Shown: positions 1-6,265, numbered from the stretch's first letter. The stretch: DNA of 6,484 nt from Methanobacterium sp. (GCA_019084405.1 JAHRFX010000078.1:1-6484), one strand, 5' to 3'. Translations and numbers: made by a program. The notes: generated from the letters alone by a model not told the origin.

Positions 1-1
1 A

Positions 2-252
2 AACTTTTATAATGAGGGGAACATTAGTATTTTCTATGACAAAACAAAAAAATACATGTTCCAGTTAATGCTTTGTTTGATTAGGCTTATAAAATTTCCT
101 CAAACAAAATAGAAAATATCTTTCAAAAAACCTTTCCTAAAAGTGTTAAGAAGCTAATGAAGATTAAAAATGGTGCAATGTCACGAATAAACATCAGAAA
201 AGAAATTCAGTATCAGAAAAAAGTTTTCCACAATCAACCCCCAAGTTTTTGA
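2..252 (+). other. Possible 3' end or decayed remnant of an upstream gene
   Basis: No confident gene is visible here. One frame is open from the window edge (base 2) to a TAG at 110-112, about 36 codons, and reads plausibly as a charged then hydrophobic tail. A second frame is open from 85 to a TGA at 250-252, about 55 codons, rich in Lys, Asn and Ile, with its first ATG at 157 and no convincing ribosome binding site. The + strand is A-rich, as coding strands tend to be in these methanogens. This could be the true C-terminus of a gene starting outside the window, a frameshifted remnant, or chance openness in AT-rich DNA. I recognise no family. Confidence 0.2.
72..108. repeat. 9-bp perfect inverted repeat flanking a TATA-like element
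   Basis: TTTGTTTGA at 72-80 is matched by TCAAACAAA at 100-108, with 19 bases between. The spacer contains TTATAAAAT (87-95), which resembles an archaeal TATA box, and GG/CC at 84-85 and 98-99 could extend the stem. It could be an operator around a promoter, a transcript hairpin, or a remnant repeat end. No gene with a good ribosome binding site follows directly, so its role is unknown. Confidence 0.3.
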
Positions 253-268
253 CAGAGCCGTATTAAAC

Positions 269-278
269 AAATATAATA
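269..278 (+). promoter_or_regulatory. Candidate TATA box for fprA
   Basis: The stretch AAATATAATA lies about 60 bases before the fprA ATG, which would put transcription start near 300 and give a leader of about 35 bases. A second AT-rich match at 293-304 is also possible, but it would leave almost no room for the ribosome binding site. The assignment rests on position and composition only. Confidence 0.35.
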
Positions 279-322
279 GATTGAATTAACAAATTATATT
301 ATAATTAAATTTCATGAACTTC

Positions 323-329
323 AGGTGAT
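323..329 (+). promoter_or_regulatory. Ribosome binding site of fprA
   Basis: AGGTGAT matches the archaeal 16S anti-Shine-Dalgarno sequence and sits 5 bases before the ATG at 335. It fixes the fprA start. Confidence 0.75.
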
Positions 330-334
330 AAAAA

Positions 335-1558
335 ATGAAGGCAAATGCAAAAAAACTGGCTGATGGTGTTTACTGGACAGGTGTACTGGACTGGGATATT
401 CGTAGTTATCATGGTTACACCCTGGAAGGTACCACCTACAATGTTTATCTGGTTTTTGGTGAAGATAAAGTAGCCTTAATAGATAATACTTATCCCGGTA
501 CATCGGCTCAAATGCTGGGTCGTATTGAAGATGCTTTTAAAAAAGAGGGAAGGGACTTGAATATTGATGTTATTATACAAAACCACATTGAAAGAGATCA
601 CAGTGGATCCCTAACAGAAGTTGTTAAAAAATTCCCTGACGCAGTTATTTACTGTTCAGATAAAGCTGCCAGTGGCCTGGTGGAACACTATCCTGCTTTA
701 GAAGATTCAAAAATGGAGATTGTTAAAACTGGTGATACTTTGGATCTAGGTGGGAAAACCATGGCCTTTTTGGAAGCCCCCATGTTGCACTGGCCGGATA
801 GCATGTTTTCTTTACTTCTGGAGGAGGGGATGCTATTTTCTAATGATGCCTTTGGTCAGCATCTGTGTTTCTCCCAGCGTTATGATACTGAAGTCCCGGA
901 ATACGTGGTAATGGAGGCTGCTCAAAAATTTTATGCCAATTTAGTAACTCCTTTATCCCCCCTGGTTCTTCGGAAGTTTGCGGAAGTAAAGGAACTTGAT
1001 CTATTGGATAAAATTAAAGTAATTGCACCATCTCATGGTCAGATATGGACTGATCCCATGAAAATTATCGGGGCCTATAGTGATTGGGCCACTGGAAAGT
1101 GCAAGGATAAGGTAACCATTGTTTATGACACCATGCATTACTCCACTCAGAAAATGGCCCATGCATTGGCCGAAGGAGTAATGGGTCAGGATGTGGAGGT
1201 AGTAACTTATTTCCTTCATCAAGATGAGCGTAGTGAAATTGTAAAGGATATTCTAGATAGTAAAGCAGTTTTCTTTGGAAGTCCCACTATATTTAATGGA
1301 CCATTCCCCAGTCTGGGGGACTTGATGTATTATCTATCTGGTTTGAGTTTTGATAGAACTGGTTTTAAGAAACTTGCGGTGGTCTTTGGTTCCAAAGGTT
1401 GGGGAGGAGGAGCCAGTAGAAAACTTTCTCAGGATCTGGCTGGCTGTGGTTTTGAAGTGGAGGAATCATTTGATGTTAAATATGTACCCGGAGAAGAGGA
1501 TCTGGATAAATGTTATGAGTTAGGGAAAACTGTGGCTGAAAAAATAAAGGGTATGTAA
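335..1558 (+). CDS. fprA: F420H2 oxidase, class-A flavodiiron protein FprA
   Basis: This cytoplasmic enzyme is predicted to reduce O2 to water using reduced coenzyme F420, detoxifying oxygen in a strict anaerobe. It has 407 residues, close to the family's usual length of about 400. The N-terminal metallo-beta-lactamase-like half carries the diiron ligands: His84, Glu86 and Asp88 in HIERDHSG, then His152 (MLHWPDSM), Asp171 (SNDAFGQH) and His234 (PSHGQIW). The GTTYNVYLV stretch (residues 32-40) is also typical. The C-terminal flavodoxin domain starts near residue 260. Its FMN phosphate loop is TMHYST (266-271), followed by GSPTIFNGPFP (315-325) and FGSKGWGGGA (351-360). There is no rubredoxin or flavin-reductase extension, which defines class A. 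The F420 assignment follows from the methanogen context; some flavodiiron proteins reduce NO instead. The ATG at 335 is supported by AGGTGAT 5 bases upstream. A small unknown gene follows 44 bases downstream. Confidence 0.93.
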   Translation: MKANAKKLADGVYWTGVLDWDIRSYHGYTLEGTTYNVYLVFGEDKVALIDNTYPGTSAQMLGRIEDAFKKEGRDLNIDVIIQNHIERDHSGSLTEVVKKFPDAVIYCSDKAASGLVEHYPALEDSKMEIVKTGDTLDLGGKTMAFLEAPMLHWPDSMFSLLLEEGMLFSNDAFGQHLCFSQRYDTEVPEYVVMEAAQKFYANLVTPLSPLVLRKFAEVKELDLLDKIKVIAPSHGQIWTDPMKIIGAYSDWATGKCKDKVTIVYDTMHYSTQKMAHALAEGVMGQDVEVVTYFLHQDERSEIVKDILDSKAVFFGSPTIFNGPFPSLGDLMYYLSGLSFDRTGFKKLAVVFGSKGWGGGASRKLSQDLAGCGFEVEESFDVKYVPGEEDLDKCYELGKTVAEKIKGM

Positions 1559-1589
1559 ATATACATACTTTTAAATTTTTTTAGCTAAT

Positions 1590-1595
1590 AGGGGA
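1590..1595 (+). promoter_or_regulatory. Ribosome binding site favouring a TTG start at 1603
   Basis: AGGGGA ends 7 bases before the TTG at 1603 but 16 bases before the next in-frame ATG at 1612, so spacing favours TTG. The site lies between two T-runs (1576-1582 and 1597-1604), either of which could end part of the fprA transcript. The second T-run includes the first two bases of the start codon. Confidence 0.45.
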
Positions 1596-1602
1596 ATTTT
1601 TT

Positions 1603-1863
1603 TTGAAGTCAATGGCTATAAAAAGTGATATGGAATCCAAACAGAAAATGATATTGGGCCTATTCTGGACCACCAGGAAGACCATACGGACGGAAGGATG
1701 CGCACCAATCAGAATAAAGAAAATTACCACTTCCACTTCCGAATTTGAACCAGAAGGAAGGAAACTCCTTAAATTAAGTGATGAAATAATGGATGACATC
1801 CTGGAAAATATGGAAAAAGGGAATAATGTAAGATTTGATTTAAGTATGGGGGAGAAAAGTTAG
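1603..1863 (+). CDS. Small hypothetical protein, probably the 5' part of a frameshifted gene
   Basis: This encodes 86 residues of a protein I do not recognise. It is charged and soluble-looking, with no signal peptide or membrane segment. A basic N-terminal part contains one Cys (TEGCAPIRIKK, residues 31-41), and an acidic, probably helical part covers about residues 58-72. The start is TTG with a well-spaced AGGGGA; an ATG at 1612 would remove three residues. The frame ends at TAG 1861-1863, but from 1851 the -1 frame continues with protein-like sequence to 2018 and has no usable start codon. One extra base in the GGGGG run (1848-1852), or -1 slippage there, would give one protein of 138 residues. 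The product as encoded is therefore likely truncated. It lies 44 bases after fprA on the same strand and may be cotranscribed with it. Confidence 0.6.
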   Translation: MKSMAIKSDMESKQKMILGLFWTTRKTIRTEGCAPIRIKKITTSTSEFEPEGRKLLKLSDEIMDDILENMEKGNNVRFDLSMGEKS

Positions 1864-2018
1864 AGGCAGTAATAAGTGATGATTTCTTTTCCATTAATGC
1901 CACCAAAACTCCAGACCTGGAGGATGACATCATAAGCAAAATGGAACATGAAATGCAAAGGGAAACCCCTGATTTCTGTAAGACCTTTATTCCCCGGGTG
2001 TTCCCGCAAAAAAAATAA
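1851..2018 (+). pseudogene. Out-of-frame 3' continuation of the small hypothetical gene
   Basis: This frame runs to TAA 2016-2018 and encodes about 55 residues after the presumed shift point. It begins GEKLEAVISDDFF and ends FCKTFIPRVFPQKK, with an acidic, probably helical stretch between (PDLEDDIISKMEHEM). The frame is open from 1839, after a TGA at 1836-1838, but contains no ATG, GTG or TTG until ATG 1941, which would leave only 25 residues. That makes independent translation unlikely. Reading it as the C-terminus of the preceding gene explains both halves. The cause could be a sequencing or assembly error at the homopolymer, a real mutation, or recoding. No family is recognised. Confidence 0.5.
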
Positions 2019-2029
2019 TCAATTCACTG

Positions 2030-2053
2030 TTTCTTTTTTATTTATTTTTCTTT
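2030..2053 (+). terminator. T-rich transcription terminator
   Basis: Directly after the TAA at 2018 the + strand carries three T clusters broken by single C or A bases. This is the usual archaeal oligo-T signal, with no GC-rich hairpin. It would end the transcript of fprA and the small gene ahead of the thermosome promoter. Confidence 0.5.
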
Positions 2054-2076
2054 AACTGATTAGTTCTATCTCCTTT

Positions 2077-2089
2077 AAGGGATGCCCTT
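2077..2089. repeat. Small GC-containing hairpin AAGGG-ATG-CCCTT
   Basis: A 5-bp perfect stem with a 3-base loop lies between the terminator and the thermosome promoter. A second pairing of TTTAAGGG (2074-2081) with CCCTAAA (2091-2097), with one bulge, is also possible. It is too short to assign a function. Confidence 0.25.
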
Positions 2090-2099
2090 TCCCTAAAAT

Positions 2100-2115
2100 T
2101 TTCTTAAATAAGAAA
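2100..2115. promoter_or_regulatory. 16-bp dyad at the thermosome promoter, candidate operator
   Basis: TTTCTTA-AA-TAAGAAA is a perfect 7-bp inverted repeat with a 2-base centre. Its right edge touches the TATA element at 2116, so it covers the position of the TFB recognition element. A regulator bound here could block or assist TFB and TBP. No regulator is known from this window, and AT-rich DNA produces such dyads by chance more often than balanced DNA. Confidence 0.4.
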
Positions 2116-2125
2116 CTATTTATAG
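2116..2125 (+). promoter_or_regulatory. TATA box of the thermosome gene
   Basis: CTATTTATAG is preceded by purine-rich AGAAA, as expected of a BRE/TATA pair. It lies 47-56 bases before the ATG at 2172, predicting transcription start near 2147-2150 and a leader of roughly 22-25 bases that still includes the ribosome binding site. Confidence 0.55.
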
Positions 2126-2159
2126 AACCTCTAACCCATCGATAAATTAGCATAAATAT

Positions 2160-2167
2160 GAGGTGAT
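2160..2167 (+). promoter_or_regulatory. Strong ribosome binding site that decides the thermosome start
   Basis: GAGGTGAT is a full match to the archaeal anti-Shine-Dalgarno sequence, 4 bases before ATG 2172. The in-frame GTG at 2163 lies inside this element and has no separate binding site of its own, so it is not the start. Confidence 0.8.
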
Positions 2168-2171
2168 TTTA

Positions 2172-3818
2172 ATGGCACAATTAGGTGGCGCAGGCCAACC
2201 AATAATAATATTACCTGAGGGAACAAGCCGTTTCCAGGGTAAAGACGCTCAAAGATTGAATATATTAGCAGGAAAAATATTAGCAGAGACTATACGGACT
2301 ACTCTTGGTCCTAAGGGTATGGATAAAATGTTAGTTGATTCCCTTGGAGATATTGTGGTTACCAACGATGGGGTAACTATCTTAAGGGAAATGGATATTG
2401 CTCATCCCGCAGCTAAAATGCTGGTGGAAGTAGCCAAAACCCAGGAAGACGAAGTAGGTGATGGTACAACCACCGCAGTTATAATAGCTGGTGAATTACT
2501 GAAAAAAGCTGAAGAATTATTGGATATTAATGTCCACCCTACCATCATTGCCATGGGCTACAGGCAAGCTGCATTAAAAGCTCAGGAAATTTTAGAAGAT
2601 ATTTCTATTGAGGCTAATGATAAAGAAACTTTACTCAATGTGGCTTTGACTGCTATGACTGGTAAAGGATCAGAAAAAGCTAAAGAATCATTAGCTGATT
2701 TAATAGTATCTGCAGTTATGCAGGTGGAAGAAGATGGGGAAGTCAACAAGAAAAACATCAACATCCAGCGTATCCAGGGTGCAAGTGTGGACGAATCCCA
2801 CATTGTAAACGGTATTGTTGTTGATAAGAGCAGGGCTGATAATTCAATGCCTAAAAATATCGAAAACGCAAAAATTGCTCTTTTAAAATACCCAATCGAA
2901 GTAAAAGACCTGGAAACTGATGCCAAGATTAAATTGACCGACCCTAATCAAATGCAGGCTTTCATTGAAAACGAAGAGCAAACGATCAAGGACATGGTAC
3001 AAAAAGTTATCGATTCTGGTGCAAATGTCATATTCTGTCAGAAGGGTATTGATGATCTGGCCGTCCACTACCTATCAAGGGCAGGAATATTAGCAGTTAA
3101 AAGGGCTAAAAAATCTGACATGGAACGACTGGGGAAAGCTACCGGTGCTCAACTGGTGACCAATATCGATGATTTAAGTGCTGCTGAACTTGGTGAAGCT
3201 GGAAGAGTATATGAGAAAAAGATATTTGATGATGTCTTAATCTTTGTGGAAGAATGCAAGGATCCTAAAGCAATCTCCATCATATTAAGAGGCAGTACCC
3301 GCCATGTGGCTGAAGAAGTAGAAAGAGCTTTAGATGATGCTATAGGTGTAGTAGCTTCTACTATGGAAGATAAACAGGTGGTTATTGGAGGAGGCGCTCC
3401 TGAGATTGAAATTTCTCGAAAATTAAGAGAATATGCTGATACCATCAGTGGAAGAGAACAACTGGCTGTAAATGCATTTGCAGAAGCATTAGAAGTTGTA
3501 CCCAAGACCCTGGCTGAAAACGCAGGTTTGGACAGTATAGATGCTATAGTAGATTTAAGGGCTGCTCACGAAGACTCTCCTTACATGGGACTGGATGTTT
3601 TCCAGGGTGAAGTTAGGGATATGAGAGAATCAGGAGTAATAGAACCTCAAAGAGTCAAAAAACAGGCAATCCAATCCGCCGCAGAAGCAGCAGAAATGAT
3701 TCTAAGAATAGATGACATGATTGCTGCTAAAGGTGGTTTAGAAGCTACTGGCGATGACATGGGAGACATGGGTGGTATGCCGGGCGGTATGCCTGGTGGT
3801 ATGCCTCCTATGATGTAA
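2172..3818 (+). CDS. Thermosome subunit (group II chaperonin)
   Basis: This is an ATP-driven cytosolic chaperonin subunit that assembles into a double-ring folding chamber closed by a built-in lid. From the ATG at 2172 it has 548 residues, the normal thermosome length. The N-terminal equatorial part shows TTLGPKGMDKML (43-54) and VTNDGVTIL (63-71), then the nucleotide-binding GDGTTT (96-101, Asp97). The apical domain and helical protrusion lie at roughly 215-370. ERALDDA (384-390) carries the Asp expected to position the attacking water, and VIGGGAPEIEIS (404-415) completes the ATP site. The C-terminus is a flexible Gly-Gly-Met-Pro tail (534-548), usual for archaeal subunits. No key residue is missing. 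It has its own promoter with an adjacent dyad and appears monocistronic. I cannot tell the alpha from the beta paralogue by sight. A GTG at 2163 would add three residues but lies inside the ribosome binding site. Confidence 0.96.
   Translation: MAQLGGAGQPIIILPEGTSRFQGKDAQRLNILAGKILAETIRTTLGPKGMDKMLVDSLGDIVVTNDGVTILREMDIAHPAAKMLVEVAKTQEDEVGDGTTTAVIIAGELLKKAEELLDINVHPTIIAMGYRQAALKAQEILEDISIEANDKETLLNVALTAMTGKGSEKAKESLADLIVSAVMQVEEDGEVNKKNINIQRIQGASVDESHIVNGIVVDKSRADNSMPKNIENAKIALLKYPIEVKDLETDAKIKLTDPNQMQAFIENEEQTIKDMVQKVIDSGANVIFCQKGIDDLAVHYLSRAGILAVKRAKKSDMERLGKATGAQLVTNIDDLSAAELGEAGRVYEKKIFDDVLIFVEECKDPKAISIILRGSTRHVAEEVERALDDAIGVVASTMEDKQVVIGGGAPEIEISRKLREYADTISGREQLAVNAFAEALEVVPKTLAENAGLDSIDAIVDLRAAHEDSPYMGLDVFQGEVRDMRESGVIEPQRVKKQAIQSAAEAAEMILRIDDMIAAKGGLEATGDDMGDMGGMPGGMPGGMPPMM
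3771..3806 (+). repeat. Three 12-bp tandem repeats encoding GGMP
   Basis: Three copies of the pattern GGN GGT ATG CCN, differing only at wobble bases, encode residues 534-545 of the thermosome. The repeat forms the disordered Gly-Met tail that projects into the chaperonin cavity. Copy number could vary between strains through replication slippage. Confidence 0.8.
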
Positions 3819-3830
3819 TGGGATTTAAAT

Positions 3831-3881
3831 AACATTTAATGTTCTTTAAAAACATTACTTATTTTTTTTTTATTTATTTTT
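3831..3881 (+). terminator. Terminator of the thermosome gene
   Basis: Starting 12 bases after the stop codon, the 13-base inverted repeat AACATT-T-AATGTT (3831-3843) is followed by a run of nine T (3862-3870) inside a longer T-rich tract ending near 3881. The T-run is the archaeal termination signal; the inverted repeat has too small a loop to be a good hairpin and may be chance. Confidence 0.55.
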
Positions 3882-3980
3882 GCTGATTTAATGTTTATTT
3901 TTTGATTCTATGTGCGGTTATTGATCATTAAGGACTTTTCCGGATTTTATAATATTCTACAACTTAATATATTCGTCATT

Positions 3981-4006
3981 ATTAATTATTATTTATAATG
4001 ATTAAT
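3981..4006. promoter_or_regulatory. Imperfect 26-bp dyad upstream of the acs promoter
   Basis: ATTAATTATTATT (3981-3993) is matched by TATAATGATTAAT (3994-4006), pairing at 11 of 13 positions with no spacer. It ends 6 bases before the presumed TATA box, where an archaeal regulator could act. Almost all bases are A or T, so chance symmetry is a real alternative. Confidence 0.3.
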
Positions 4007-4012
4007 TATAGT

Positions 4013-4025
4013 AATATATATATAT
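4013..4025 (+). promoter_or_regulatory. TATA box of the acetyl-CoA synthetase gene
   Basis: An AATATATATATAT tract lies 53-65 bases before the ATG at 4078, predicting transcription start near 4045-4050 and a leader of about 30 bases. ATTTATAATG at 3991-4000 is an alternative. Confidence 0.5.
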
Positions 4026-4065
4026 CATTTGCATCTTACCTATCCTCATTATTTAAAGAATTGTT

Positions 4066-4070
4066 AGGAG
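4066..4070 (+). promoter_or_regulatory. Ribosome binding site of acs
   Basis: AGGAG is placed 7 bases before the ATG at 4078 and supports that start. Confidence 0.65.
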
Positions 4071-4077
4071 CAAAAAA

Positions 4078-5979
4078 ATGCTAAAAGCCACCTCCGTTCT
4101 TCTCGATGAGAGAAGAATATTTAAGCCTAACTATGAGTTAGTTGAAGAGGCACATATAAAAAACTGGGAAGCAGAACTGGAAAAAGGAAAAGACCTGGAA
4201 AAATACTGGGCTGAAAAATCAGAACAGTTCGAATGGTTTAAACCATGGGATAAAGTCCTGGATGAAAGCAATAAACCATTTTACAAATGGTTTGTAAATG
4301 GAAAGATTAACCTGGCTTACAATGCAGTGGATCGCTGGATTTCCACTGACAAAAGAAATCAGGTGGCTATTTTATATGTTAATGAGCGGGGGGAGGAAAA
4401 AAAATTAACCTACTTTGAACTTTACCGTGAAGTAAATAAAATGGCCAATGCCCTTAAAAATCTGGGTATTAAAAAGGGAGAAACTGTTTCTATGTACCTC
4501 CCCATGTGTCCTCAACTTCTAATTTCCATGCTGGCCTGTAATAAAATTGGGGCCATGCACAGTGTGGTTTATTCTGGTTTAAGTGTTGGCGCATTTATAG
4601 AGAGAATGAATGATGCCAATGCTAAAGTAGTAATTACTGCCGATGGTACTTTCCGCCGGGGTAAGATAATTAATCTAAAAAATATTGTGGATGAAGCAGT
4701 ACTGCAATGCCCCACCATTGAAACCATAGTGGTGGTAAATCACACCGGATCTGATATAGAAGTTTCTGAATTAAGTGGAAGGGAAATTTTCTATGACCGA
4801 CTTATTGAAGGTGAGAGCGATGAATGTGAAGCAGAAGAAATGGATGCTGAAGATCCGCTTTTCATCCTTTACACTTCCGGAAGTACTGGAAAACCCAAGG
4901 GTGTACTGCATACCACTGCAGGATATATGGTGGGAGTGGCCACAACTTTGAAACATGTCTTTGATATTCATGATGGGGATTTATGGTGGTGTACTGCTGA
5001 TATTGGTTGGATAACTGGCCATAGCTATGTTATATATGCTCCTCTGCTTCTGGGAACCACCACTCTGGTTTATGAAGGGGCACCTGATTTTCCTGACCCG
5101 GGTGCCTGGTGGAACATAGTGGAAAAATATGGTGTAACTAAATTTTACACAGCCCCCACCGCAATCAGACACTTGATGCGGTTTGGAGAAAAATATCCCC
5201 AGATCTACAACCTATCTTCCTTGAAGGTGCTGGGAAGTGTGGGAGAACCTATAAATCCAGAAGCATGGATGTGGTTCTATAAAAATATTGGTAAAGAAAA
5301 AATACCTATCATGGACACCTGGTGGCAAACTGAAACTGGAATGCATATGATTTCTCCGTTACCTGTTTCTAATTTAAAACCAGGATCTGCAACAATGCCT
5401 TTACCTGGTATTGAAGCTGATGTTGTAGATAAAAATGGTAAATCAGTAGATTTAGGTAAAGGGGGGTACTTGGTAATTAAAAACCCATGGCCCGCAATGT
5501 TCAGAACTCTTTACAAAGATAAGGAAAGATTTGTAAAGGCTTACTGGAGTGAATTCCCTGGATTATATCAATCTGGAGACATGGCCCGTAAGGATGAAGA
5601 TGGTTATATCTGGATACAGGGTAGATCAGACGACGTCCTTAAAATCGCTGGGCATCGAGTGGGCACATCAGAAGTTGAATCTGCTTTGGTAGGCCATCCT
5701 GCTGTAGTTGAAGCTGCGGTGATAGGTAAAGAAGATCCCATTAAGGGACAAGTTATTAAGGCTTTTGTTATTCTTAAAGAGGGCTATGATATGGATAGTT
5801 CTTTAATAGGGGAGCTTTCCAAACAAGTAAGACATGAGTTAGGGCCCGTGGCAGTTATTGGTGATATTGAGGCAGTTGAAAAGCTTCCTAAGACCCGAAG
5901 TGGTAAGATCATGCGGAGAATACTTCGAGCACAAGAAAAAGGGGAAGAGTTAGGAGATACCTCCACACTTGAAGAATAA
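4078..5979 (+). CDS. acsA: Acetyl-CoA synthetase, AMP-forming
   Basis: This cytosolic enzyme converts acetate, ATP and CoA to acetyl-CoA, AMP and pyrophosphate through acetyl-AMP. In a hydrogenotrophic methanogen it would serve carbon assimilation, not methane formation. It has 633 residues, slightly shorter than bacterial Acs. The Acs N-terminal region (about 8-60) precedes the adenylating core: P-loop YTSGSTGKPKG (265-275), ADIGWITGHSY (308-318) and DTWWQTETG (413-421). The C-terminal lid follows hinge Asp518 in GRSDDVLKIAGHR (515-527), and PKTRSGK (604-610) ends with catalytic Lys610. Trp416 matches the Trp that limits the acyl pocket to acetate-sized groups in bacterial Acs. Ile312 replaces a pocket Val, so propionate use is not excluded. 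Lys610, in its PKTRSGK setting, is the site acetylated in regulated bacterial enzymes. The gene has its own promoter and ribosome binding site, 259 bases after the thermosome. No frameshift is present. Confidence 0.95.
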   Translation: MLKATSVLLDERRIFKPNYELVEEAHIKNWEAELEKGKDLEKYWAEKSEQFEWFKPWDKVLDESNKPFYKWFVNGKINLAYNAVDRWISTDKRNQVAILYVNERGEEKKLTYFELYREVNKMANALKNLGIKKGETVSMYLPMCPQLLISMLACNKIGAMHSVVYSGLSVGAFIERMNDANAKVVITADGTFRRGKIINLKNIVDEAVLQCPTIETIVVVNHTGSDIEVSELSGREIFYDRLIEGESDECEAEEMDAEDPLFILYTSGSTGKPKGVLHTTAGYMVGVATTLKHVFDIHDGDLWWCTADIGWITGHSYVIYAPLLLGTTTLVYEGAPDFPDPGAWWNIVEKYGVTKFYTAPTAIRHLMRFGEKYPQIYNLSSLKVLGSVGEPINPEAWMWFYKNIGKEKIPIMDTWWQTETGMHMISPLPVSNLKPGSATMPLPGIEADVVDKNGKSVDLGKGGYLVIKNPWPAMFRTLYKDKERFVKAYWSEFPGLYQSGDMARKDEDGYIWIQGRSDDVLKIAGHRVGTSEVESALVGHPAVVEAAVIGKEDPIKGQVIKAFVILKEGYDMDSSLIGELSKQVRHELGPVAVIGDIEAVEKLPKTRSGKIMRRILRAQEKGEELGDTSTLEE

Positions 5980-5981
5980 AG

Positions 5982-6069
5982 CTAGAAAATATAAAATTCT
6001 CGGCACTATCGATTTTTCTAGTGATATGTTAAATTTTTGAATAAATCCTTGATTTTTATTTCTTTTTTT
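5982..6069 (+). terminator. Terminator region after acs
   Basis: Two bases after the stop codon, CTAGAAAA (5982-5989) can pair with TTTTCTAG (6014-6021) across a 24-base loop. T-rich tracts follow at 6034-6038, 6053-6057 and 6063-6069. The T tracts are the likely archaeal termination signal; the stem is weak. Confidence 0.45.
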
Positions 6070-6154
6070 ATGGTTAATGTAGCTTTTTGATAAGTGGTAA
6101 AAGTTTTATTATGAGTTTTCCAGTGATTTTATATTATTTTCACTCTCAATATCA

Positions 6155-6195
6155 TGAAAAAGATAGATTTTGGGGTTTTTTTACTTGAAAAAGAT
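6155..6195 (+). repeat. 10-bp direct repeat TGAAAAAGAT
   Basis: Identical copies lie at 6155-6164 and 6186-6195, with starts 31 bases apart, about three helical turns. This could be paired protein sites or chance in low-complexity DNA. Confidence 0.3.
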
Positions 6196-6241
6196 GGTTG
6201 CTCACGCTAAAATAATTAGTGGTGGTGTTTTAAAGTGGTTT

Positions 6242-6265
6242 TCTTTAGAAATAGTCTTTAGAAAT
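6242..6265 (+). repeat. 11-bp tandem direct repeat TCTTTAGAAAT
   Basis: Two perfect copies (6242-6252 and 6255-6265) are separated by AG. The 13-base period is unusual for this AT-rich stretch. It could be a local duplication or paired binding sites. Confidence 0.45.

Noticed and set aside
157..266. Transposase C-terminus suggested by basic, Lys-rich frames before fprA
   Set aside because: No catalytic motif, terminal repeat or target duplication is visible, and three frames are open in part, so composition explains it.
1779..1882. C/D box guide RNA suggested by GTGATGA at 1779-1785 and 1876-1882
   Set aside because: No D box (CTGA) lies at a suitable distance, and both matches are inside protein-like reading frames.
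1941..2018. Independent 25-codon gene starting at ATG 1941
   Set aside because: There is no ribosome binding site at a suitable distance, and the upstream frame is protein-like, which fits a frameshifted C-terminus better.
2131..2150. Possible archaeal heat-shock operator of the CTAAC-N5-GTTAG type near the thermosome promoter
   Set aside because: Only CTAA and TTAG match, and their 12-base spacing does not fit the motif.
3149..3505. Minus-strand frame of 118 codons inside the thermosome gene
   Set aside because: It lies antisense to an intact conserved gene and is Ser- and Thr-rich, as expected of a shadow frame. The same applies to 2582-2926.
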